From contig JAVHZZ010000010.1 of NCBI GenBank assembly GCA_036250195.1, positions 111,249,525 through 111,313,524 of the forward strand: 64,000 nt of DNA. The letters run 5' to 3'. Both the position numbers and the translations under genes were made by a program. The notes beneath the pieces were generated by a model. It saw nothing but the letters and a program-made list of their open reading frames with translations, ran no database searches and was not told where the DNA came from. Source of the DNA: Mixophyes australis. Lineage: Eukaryota; Chordata; Amphibia; Anura; Limnodynastidae. Shown one piece after another: positions 54,198-64,000 of the stretch; within the stretch, counting starts at the first letter, position 1; each line of letters begins with the position of its first letter.

Positions 54198-54308
54198 GTT
54201 GATGTGAGGTCTGTGGCCCCAGTAACAGCCCCGACCTGTAATGGCTGCAGCTTCGTACTCTGCTCAGAAATATTCTACTTTCACTTTCTATTATATGACA
54301 CTTCCTGT
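54198..54308 (-). promoter_or_regulatory. Compact promoter with ISRE-like and ETS-like sites
   Basis: On the minus strand, in transcription order: ETS-like ACAGGAAGTG (54299-54308), TATA-like CATATAATAG (54288-54297), and ISRE/IRF core GAAAGTGAAA (54279-54288) about 82 bp before the ATG. The GAAANNGAAA spacing is that of IRF-bound elements, so interferon inducibility is a reasonable inference. Everything further upstream is the 48-bp array. Confidence 0.6.
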
Positions 54309-57300
54309 AAACACATCACACACTGTGTATATATCACACTACCTCACTATACACTGACACACATCACACACTGTGTATATCACACTACCTCACTATACAC
54401 TGACACACATCACACACTGTGTATATATCACACTACCTCACTATACACTGACACACATCACACACTGTGTATATATCACACTACCTCACTATACACTGAC
54501 ACACGTCACACACTGTGTATATATCACACTACCTCACTATACACTGACACACATCACACACTGTGTATATATCACACTACCTCACTATACACTGACACAC
54601 ATCACACACTGTGTATATATCACACTACCTCACTATACACTGACACACGTCACACACTGTGTATATATCACACTACCTCACTATACACTGACACACATCA
54701 CACACTGTGTATATATCACACTACCTCACTATACACTGACACACGTCACACACTGTGTATATATCACACTACCTCACTATACACTGACACACATCACACA
54801 CTGTGTATATATCACACTACCTCACTATACACTGACACACATCACACACTGTGTATATATCACACTACCTCACTATACACTGACACACATCATACACTGT
54901 GTATATATCACACTACCTCACTATACACTGACACACGTCACACACTGTGTACATATCACACTACCTCACTATACACTGACACATGTCACACACTGTGTAT
55001 ATATCACACTACCTCACTATACACTGACACACATCACACACACTGTGTATATATCACACTACCTCACTATACACTGACACACATCACACACTGTGTATAT
55101 ATCACACTACCTCACTATACACTGACACACATCACACACTGTGTATATATCACACTACCTCACTATACACTGACACACGTCACACACTGTGTATATATCA
55201 CACTACCTCACTATACACTGACACACATCACACACTGTGTATATATCACACTACCTCACTATACACTGACACGTCACACACTGTGTATATATCACACTAC
55301 CTCACTATACACTGACACACATCACACACTGTGTATATATCACACTACCTCACTATACACTGACACACATCACACACTGTGTATATATCACACTACCTCA
55401 CTATACACTGACACACGTCACACACTGTGTATATATCACACTACATCACTATACACTGACACACATCACACACTGTGTATATATCACACTACCTCACTAT
55501 ACACTGACACACATCACACACTGTGTATATATCACACTACCTCACTATACACTGACACACATCACACACTGTGTATATATCACACTACCTCACTATACAC
55601 TGACACACATCACACACTGTGTATATATCACACTACCTCACTATACACTGACACATGTCACACACTGTGTATATATCACACTACATCACTATACACTGAC
55701 ACATGTCACACACTGTGTATATATCACACTACCTCACTATACACTGACACACATCACACACTGTGTATATATCACACTACATCACTATACACTGACACAC
55801 ATCACACACTGTGTATATATCACACTACCTCACTATACACTGACACACATCACACACTGTGTATATATCACACTACCTCACTATACACTGACACATCACA
55901 CACTGTGTATATATCACACTACCTCACTATACACTGACACACATCACACACTGTGTATATATAACACTACCTCACTATACACTGACACACGTCACACACT
56001 GTGTATATATCACACTACATCACTATACACTGACACATCACACACTGTGTATATATCACACTACCTCACTATACACTGACACACATCACACACACTGTGT
56101 ATATATCACACTACCTCACTATACACTGACACACATCACACACACTGTGTATATATCACACTACCTCACTATACACTGACACACATCACACACTGTGTAT
56201 ATATCACACTACCTCACTATACACTGACACGTCACACACTGTGTATATATCACACTACATCACTATACACTGACACACATCACACACTGTGTATATATCA
56301 CACCTCACTATACACTGACACACATCACACACTGTTTATATATCACACTACCTCACTATACACTGACACACATCACACACACTGTGTATATATCACACTA
56401 CCTCACTATACACTGACACACATCACACACTGTGTATATATCACACTACATCACTATACACTGACACACATCACACACTGTGTATATATCACACTACATC
56501 ACTATACACTGACACACATCACACACTGTGTATATATCACACTACCTCACTATACACTGACACACATCACACACTGTGTATATATCACACTACCTCACTA
56601 TACACTGACACATCACACACTGTCTATATATCACACTACATCACTATACACTGACACATCACACTGTGTATATATCACACTACCTCACTATACACTGACA
56701 CACATCACACACTGTGTATATATCACACTACCTCACTATACACTGACACATCACACACTGTCTATATATCACACTACCTCACTATACACTGACACACATC
56801 ACACACTGTGTATATATCACACTACCTCACTATACACTGACACATCACACACTGTGTATATATCACACTACCTCACTATACACTGACACACATCACACAC
56901 TGTGTATATATCACACTACCTCACTATACACTGACACACACACTGTGTATATATCACACTACCTCACTATACACTGACACACATCACACACACTGTGTAT
57001 ATATCACACTACCTCACTATACACTGACACACGTCACACACTGTGTATATATCACACTACCTCACTATACACTGACACATCACACACACTGTGTATATAT
57101 CACACTACATCACTATACACTGACACACATCACACACTGTGTATATATCACACTACCTCACTATACACTGACACACATCACACACTGTGTATATATCACA
57201 CTACCTCACTATACACTGACACACATCACACACTGTGTATATATCACACTACCTCACTATACACTGACACACACTGTGTATATATCACACTACCTCACTA

Positions 57301-58685
57301 TACACTGACACATGTCACACACTGTGTATATATCACACTACATCACTATACACTGACACACATCACACACTGTGTATATATCACACTACCTCACTATACA
57401 CTGACACATCACACACTGTGTATATATCACACTACCTCACTATACACTAACACACATCACACACTGTGTATATATCACACTACCTCACTATACACTGACA
57501 CACATCACACACTGTGTATATATCACACTACCTCACTATACACTAACACACATCACACACTGTGTATATATCACACTACCTCACTATACACTGACACACA
57601 TCACACACTGTGTATATATCACACTACCTCACTATACACTGACACACATCACACACTGTGTATATATCACACTACCTCACTATACACTGACACACACACT
57701 GTGTATATATCACACTACCTCACTATACACTGACACACATCACACACACTGTGTATATATCACACTACCTCACTATACACTGACACACGTCACACACTGT
57801 GTATATATCACACTACCTCACTATACACTGACACACATCACACACTGTGTATATATCACACTACCTCACTATACACTGACACACATCACACACACTGTGT
57901 ATATATCACACTACCTCACTATACACTGACACACATCACACACACTGTGTATATATCACACTACCTCACTATACACTGACACACATCACACACTGTGTAT
58001 ATATCACACTACCTCACTATACACTGACACACTACCTCACTATACACTGACACATCACACACTGTGTATATATCACACTACCTCACTATACACTGACACA
58101 CATCACACACTGTGTATATATCACACTACCTCACTATACACTGACACACATCACACACTGTGTATATATCACACTACCTCACTATACACTGACACACATC
58201 ACACACTGTGTATATATCACACTACCTCACTATACACTGACACACATCACACACTGTGTATATATCACACTACATCACTATACACTGACACACATCACAC
58301 ACTGTGTATATATCACACTACCTCACTATACACTGACACACATCACACACTGTGTATATATCACACTACCTCACTATACACTGACACACATCACACACTG
58401 TGTATATATCACACTACCTCACTATACACTGACACACATCACACACTGTGTATATATCACACTACCTCACTATACACTGACACACATCACACACTGTGTA
58501 TATATCACACTACCTCACTATACACTGACACACATCACACACTGTGTATATATCACACTACCTCACTATACACTGACACACATCACACACTGTGTATATA
58601 TCACACTACCTCACTATACACTGACACACATCACACACTACCTCACTATACACTGACACATCACACACTGTGTATATAACACTAT
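54309..58685 (-). repeat. 48-bp minisatellite upstream of the promoter (~90 copies)
   Basis: The plus-strand unit reads through CACACTGTGTATATATCACA, CTACCTCACTATACACTGAC and ACACAT. Most units are 48 bp; copies missing or gaining CA or CACAT steps occur, mainly in the half far from the gene. Read in the gene's sense, each unit has GATATATACAC, a TATA-like word. The 577-codon plus-strand frame across it (54204-55937) is an artefact of a 48-bp period. Confidence 0.93.
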
Positions 58686-58689
58686 TACA

Positions 58690-61602
58690 CCGTCTTTTAG
58701 TGTAAAATGTAGTTTTGTTCTGTGCACTATCACAGTTTTCGTTCAGCGACAACATGGAGGACGCAGTGTCTGAGAGACAGGTTACAGATATCCGCCATTA
58801 CAGCGCTGACAGGAGAACACCAGAAATGCAGCGTCTCCCTCAGTTCTCAGCAGAGGAATTATATTGTACAAAGTACAATAAGAAATAATCCTGTCAGACA
58901 AGTTTTACATTCTTCTCCCTCAGAGTCTGACAGAGGCCGAAGTTCAAGATCACAGAACCATCTTATATTCTTCCTGCTCAGCGGTCACAGAGATAAAAGC
59001 TACACACACAGGTTCTAATAACTGTGCTGTAATACAGCCTTGTTCCAACCAACTTGTTTCTGGGCGTTTACCCCTTTCACTAGCAGTGCCGTAGCTCGCA
59101 GCATGTAATGCCCAGAGCAGACATCCCAGTCATGTCTGTAGCTGGCACACTTAGTCTGCCCAGAGCTGGCAGCGTGGAGGAGCCCGCAGTCGGTATAAGA
59201 GGTCACAGTACCATGAGCCACAGTGTTTACCCCCCGAGGAGGGAGGCCCATCAGTCTGGGGGTCTGAGGAGGCGACAAGAACCTCCGCCTCATCCAAGCG
59301 AGGACAACTTGTAATGACATTGGGCTCTGAGGTGCAGCTGGCATTCTGTACCACACTCAGAGCGGAAAGGTTGGTGCTACGTAGTTACACAGGGCTACTA
59401 GATGTCCCAGCATTCTTTGCTTCTAATACTGACCCAGTCTTACCCTCCATTATCAGTAGTAATATGCTTACTGATCCCACTGATCGCATACGGAGAAAGG
59501 TCCAATATTGAATAGCAGACATGGCTGGGCCATTATTGTTTACTGGTTCTCAGTCATATTACGAACCCCTGGTTACCAAAGAGTTCAGGGGGATAACAGG
59601 TCATCTTGATAGGACAACACTAAAACATCCTCTTCAGTCCGTCCATAGTGGAATTCCATCTGATCCAAGATATTACGGAGCCCAGTCTGTGTGTGGCGTC
59701 TTGTCTGTCAGTCTACCTGATACACTCGTAGTGCCCACTCACGTTCCACCTCAGGCTAACACGTGGAAGGTCAAAACTAACACGTCCTTAATTTAAAATC
59801 CGGCTTCCTTTAACCCCCAACCAATGTTTATGTCCCTGTATTTTCGAAACTCAGCTCCACATGGCTCTTTACATGGGTCACAGTAATCTTTGTCACTCAT
59901 TTCGTCTTTATTAAAATCAGAACTGTATCGTGGACCGGAGGTATGAATGAGCGCTACTGAGGGTGAAGGGCGAGGTCACACCTGCGCCTGACGCCATCAT
60001 CGTCTCTCTGACTCACTTATCCGCAAGCGCCCGCCAAGGATGTCTTCAGTCTTTACCTTACTACAATTTTCTCTTATATTTTACTTTTACAATGGAGAAC
60101 TATTCTCTTGCACGCCCCCCCCCCCCTCTCATTAGGGTCTCACTTGCTACATTTCAGAGTGATACATAATAAGAGGACACATTATCAAAGAGCAAAAAGT
60201 TCTCTTGACAATAAACTGTTATAAAGTAACTTTTATAAATAACTTTTTTTTTGCTTCCCGCAATATATTGAGGAGGTTACCCCAGGAGTTACCCCCCCCC
60301 CAGCGTATTGTTAGTTCTCACCAGCGAAGGTTCCATATGACTTTTGTGGTGGTGTTGTCAACATCTCATATTTGGCAGTGCCCGGAGGATAGGACAGAAA
60401 GTAAAACGTCATTTATTGATGAAATAAATTCAGTAGAACAGAACAGTGGCGGCCTCTAGTGGTTTAGCTGAGGGTGCAGTGAGATAGCAGTTTGGTTGTT
60501 GCCTTATAAAGATTCACAAGGTTCTTGTTCTCCTGTACGGCAGGTAAGTATTTTGCCACTCTTTATGGACCAGGTTACTGCTATAAATGCTCTGGGGTCA
60601 TCGGCTCTGACCTACAAACCGAGAGTGGGTGTGATAAACCCAGTGCTCTTCATTCTGTCAACCTTTGTTAAATTGAGTCTCGGTGGCCTATTCTTAGAGG
60701 ACCCTCTTCGGTGGATAGAAGGCTTCAGGAACCTCCTTTTATTTCTTTGATAGATGGATAAGGGGTGGCAGCATAATGAGTTTCAGAGTTCAGCACGGTT
60801 CCTTCCAACCTACTTGACTATGAACATGAGATGAACCATCCATGGGCGGATTGAGAGGGACAAAGTCAAAAACTGTTGTAGGAGAAGAGAATCTTGAAGT
60901 CAAACTTTGATGAGCTGCTGCCACTGAGGGACCACCCAGGCAGTGTCTGTAGGGCAGGTTTGGCTCCGATAATGTCATTGAAGTATAAATATCACCTGGT
61001 TCTCCTGTCATGGGAAAGTGTGGCTGTCCACGGGATGAGTACCTAGGGGAGATAAAAAGAGCATGGCCCAAATTTGCACAGGTATCGCTTTATTGTGGAG
61101 GTTTTTAAGAGTATTTTGGGGATCCCATGCTTTTCTGGGCTGTGAGTGTGTTTGGGGGCATTCAACAGTTGTCAGGATTGTGTATTGAACATTCTGTTAC
61201 TGTAGTTATTAGGTACTTATGGTGGATACTGCAAAGTCAGGATTCCACCAGACAAACAGTCCTTCCCTGTAGTAGTGAGCGATATCCTACAGGAGGTGAG
61301 GAAGACATGGGATATGGAGCGATGATAGATGGACACCAGTAATTGATCTAGGCTGTAGTGCAACAACAAATTGCTTCCAAACAGCCCCTTAGATTCTGCA
61401 GTTTGTAAAGTTTGTTTTATGACAGGACTTTGCATATAGCTAATGCCCCATAGACTCTTGTCTACCTGTCTAGAAATGTTCTGATTGTAAATATGTTTAT
61501 ACCATTCATTTATATTTTTAATCAGAAATATACTATATTTAAGTTTACTGTATGATAGGAATGGACTTCTACAGTGATAAAGCCTGTCTTTTCAGATATT
61601 AT
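58690..61602. other. Unassigned 2.9 kb
   Basis: No gene, repeat family or splice-bounded exon could be named on either strand. Two poly-C runs occur (about 60115-60126 and 60291-60301). Confidence 0.4.
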
Positions 61603-61661
61603 TAGAGATGGTCACTGACCCCCATGTTTTGGTTTTGATTTTGGATCTGGATTACCTTCTG
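61603..61661 (-). mobile_element. Terminal fragment of the hAT family, reverse
   Basis: TAGAGATGGTCACTGACCCC, followed by TTTTGGATCTGGATTACCTTC, is the reverse complement of the right end of copies 1 and 2. It stops abruptly at ACCTTC, where the LTR-like segment begins. Confidence 0.8.
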
Positions 61662-62310
61662 TGAGGATACCGGGTTTAACGTAACCTTCTGGACCACAGA
61701 GCTGGCCTACTCGGTACCTATCCAAGGTTCAACATCGCCCTGGCAAATATGCGAAAATAACACAAATAAGTTTATTTAACAAAATGGTAACACAAAACAG
61801 CAATAAACAGATATAAATAATAATAACTTGCAACAAATATCACTACAGTCTGGCATAGACAACATACAGGGTATAATAAAACACCTCACCAGTATCCTTG
61901 TTACTGTCAGGGACTGCTGCCTCTCTCCTTTAAGACTACCAGCAAACGTAGTGGCCTTAAGTCACTGTCACTCCGCTTTCGGAGGACACACAGCTCCCTA
62001 AGACCTAGAGAGGTAGATCAGGGCACAGCAGTACTCAAGGGACCGATTGTCCCTTTCCTGTCAGGGGCAGAGCTTAATACAGATCAACGCCAGCCTGACC
62101 TCAGCTATCACTCTTAAGTGAATGCAAAATTGCTGTCTTCTCTAGCTGTCTTTTAAGCCCAGAAATTACCTCATCAGCAATTCCAGGACCTGCCTGATTG
62201 GTCCTTTCCGGTCTTTACCTATTCACAGGTAGACATGCAGACCAGGAGATCGCAGATGAATCATTCCTGATTTAATTAGGAACAGATATTGTTATGTGGT
62301 TATACAGGAA
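61662..62310 (-). mobile_element. Probable solo LTR, reverse orientation
   Basis: It starts TGTGAGGATACC (reverse GGTATCCTCACA, like the LTR ends at 8883 and 13084). It carries reversed AATAAA-like sequence and ends near TGTGGTTATACA. It breaks the hAT fragment at 61661. I could not find the matching duplication, so the right end is approximate. Confidence 0.45.
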
Positions 62311-62582
62311 AGTTTTTCATCTTTGGGTGTATATTACACCCTCCACTTGTAGTTAAATAGAAAAAAATCAGTCTGCATTGACTGTACGTTAAATAGAAAT
62401 GGACAAAGGCAGTTTGGTATCTGTCTGCATCAGACCCCCTCTCCACTACTAGTAAAATAGAAAACTATTCAGCCGTTATAGACTGTAGAATATAAATAGA
62501 AATGGACAAAGGCAGTTTGGTGTCAGTCTCTATAGCCCCCAGCCTGCATAGACTGAACAATAAATTAGAAATGGCCAAAGGT
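62311..62582. repeat. Diverged tandem repeats around AAATAGAAATGGACAAAGG
   Basis: Words such as AATGGACAAAGGCAGTTTGG recur two or three times at about 115-bp spacing between here and 62900. No gene. Confidence 0.5.
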
Positions 62583-62830
62583 CAGGCGCGGGCTGGGATA
62601 CTTCAGACGGGGAGCACACAGGTGGCCGCATCTCATTACACAGGATACGGCCGCGTCATTGATGACGCGGCCGCATCCCGTGTCATGTGATACGGCCGCC
62701 TGTGCGCTGACGCATGACATCAGATGCGGCCACAGGTAAAAATCCGGAGAAATTGCACCGGCCCTAATAGCGGAAAGTCTGAGGGCCCGGGGGCCCATAC
62801 CCCCCTGCCCCCCGGCCCAGCCCGCCCCTG
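62583..62830. mobile_element. GC-rich hAT-type MITE
   Basis: Its ends are CAGGCGCGGGCTGGG and CCCAGCCCGCCCCTG. The 8-bp duplication CCAAAGGT lies at 62575-62582 and 62831-62838. The interior has a palindrome around GATGACGCGGCCGCATC. No coding potential. Confidence 0.85.
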
Positions 62831-63042
62831 CCAAAGGTAGTTTTGTATCTGTCTGTATATTACACCCTCCACCATTTAAAGTACATACTTGTGCCTATAT
62901 TCATGCTGCCACTTGTAGTTACTTGTAGTAAATGCAGCACTTGTCTGTAATTCTCTTTCGCTATTTGTACTCATTAAACTCATTCTACTAATTATCTAAA
63001 TATATTTAAGTTTATACTAAACACTGTGATCTTAGTATATAC

Positions 63043-64000
63043 TAGAGATGCTCAGGCTCGGTTCTCCAAGAATCAAACCCACCAGAACTTCGCCGATTCG
63101 CGTACCAAGGCGAACCGGCTCGGTACTTTCGTGCGCCCTTGGAAGTGAAAATGAGGCAAAGTGTCATTGGTGGATCTCGCAAGTTTTGGATTCTATAAGT
63201 ACCGCCGTCCACGGAGATCTGGCGCCATTTCACAGAGAGACACAGAAGGGGCAGCACGGTTCTTGGCAATCTCTAGTACAGTTGGGCAGCGTCATATCTA
63301 AAACAGAAAGAGGAGGGGTGGCAGTTTTCTTAAAAGTCTCCAGTGACATTCTACTGAGCTATAGCTCACACAGAAACAGGAGAGGTCCCAGTGTTGTTGC
63401 CAGTCTACAGTCTACGTGCCATTGCTCCATTGCAAATTGTCATTGCTGAAATAGAAATAATAGGGCTGTCCGTGTTCTTCAAAATCTGCAGTCACATTGT
63501 ACTGTGTTATTATAGCTCACACAGAAACAGGAGAGGTGGCAGGGATTAGTGCCAAACAGAAATTGCAATAATAGGGCTGTCAGTGTTCTTAAAGTATCCA
63601 GTCACATTCTACTGTGCCAAAGCTCATACAGAAACAGGAGGGGTGGCAGTGTCCTTGTCACTCTCCAGTCACATTGTTCTTGTCACTCTCCAGTCTCAGT
63701 CATGATGATACTAATCCCTCTACGTATGTGCTAAAGTGGTTTTATTTAAGTCAGGGGAAAAAATATGTAAAAAAAAAAGCTTGTACCTTTTTAAAGAAAA
63801 AAAACACCCTCTAATAAAGGTGAAAGTTTACTGTAGAAAAACATAAAATTGCCAACATGTCATTCTACCCAAAACATTAACAAACATGCCAGCATCAGCT
63901 AGCTCCCTTCTCTCAGATAAATCCCAGCACCAGCTATCTACACAGTCATCATCCTCACCCTCATCAGTGTGTACAACATCACTCAATACTCATTAATCCC
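63043..64000 (+). mobile_element. hAT copy 3, left part, cut by window edge
   Basis: It starts TAGAGATGCTCAGGCTCGGT, as in copy 2. The likely duplication is GTATATAC at 63035-63042; its partner is outside the window. The stretch near 63850 (ATTGCCAACATGTCATTCTA) matches the start region of the transposase genes of copies 1 and 2, but the following bases diverge (deletion or decay). Internal tandem units near 63320-63700 (CACAGAAACAGGAG) are specific to this copy. Confidence 0.8.

Noticed and set aside
54204..55937. 577-codon plus-strand open frame of His/Thr/Tyr repeats
   Set aside because: It is the 48-bp array read in a frame without stops, plus the reverse complement of the promoter. The period is a multiple of three, and a shifted frame is also open.
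58722..61435. Several 60- to 110-codon frames
   Set aside because: No recognisable domain, no splice signals consistent with the Ig cluster, and length expected by chance.

Overview
The window looks like vertebrate, most probably anuran amphibian, nuclear DNA. It has small Ig-domain exons with phase-1 introns separated by kilobases, hAT, Ty3/gypsy, L1-like and V-SINE-type repeats, palindromic MITEs, and about 20 kb of minisatellite. Nothing suggests a prokaryote or a virus. The species assignment is inference.

Host gene content is all on the minus strand, so it is transcribed from high to low coordinates. A leader exon (54146-54197) with a compact promoter carrying ISRE-like and ETS-like motifs is followed by an IgV exon (42357-42692), an IgC1 exon (40150-40476) and a transmembrane exon (36383-36490). 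The two Ig domains resemble the V and C1 domains of NCR3LG1 (B7-H6), the NKp30 ligand. Further downstream on the same strand are seven more Ig-type exons (26258-26719, 25189-25551, 20283-20591, 19784-20086, 17334-17630, 16060-16377, about 15249-15556) and two possible short hinge exons (17271-17294, 15700-15747). Every internal splice junction I could place is phase 1, so any exon can join any other. No second leader or second transmembrane exon was found. The block may be a second gene with an unseen start, or the alternative 3' half of one long gene.

The most unusual feature is how the tandem arrays sit on the gene's processing signals. A 54-bp array (51770-54140) begins at the leader exon's splice donor and repeats that donor (CAG|GTAAGT) about 44 times. 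A 39/42-bp array (20592-23821) repeats the branch-point-like motif and acceptor of one Ig exon about 80 times and ends exactly at that exon. A 48-bp array starts just upstream of the promoter (54309-58685). A 36-bp array lies between the IgC1 and TM exons (38210-39946); it is open for 48 repeats in the gene's sense and each repeat has an N-x-T sequon. A 76-bp array with higher-order structure fills intron 1 (43920-51140).

Mobile DNA: a nearly pristine LTR retrotransposon (7825-13084; LTRs of 1059/1058 bp, 5-bp TSD GTCAT, tRNA-Leu-type primer site) carries one intact 991-codon ORF and no recognisable protease, RT or integrase. Right after it lies a decayed Ty3/gypsy gag-pro-RT remnant (13750-14800). 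Two full-length but dead hAT transposons have perfect 8-bp TSDs (85-3788 and 28254-31512); a third runs off the right edge (63043-64000) and a terminal fragment lies at 61603. Two L1-like RT remnants are present (6440-7525 minus; 33235-35110 plus), along with three V-SINE-like copies, a 5S rRNA-derived palindrome (24528-24745), and several MITEs and fold-back elements. The region 58690-61600 is unassigned.
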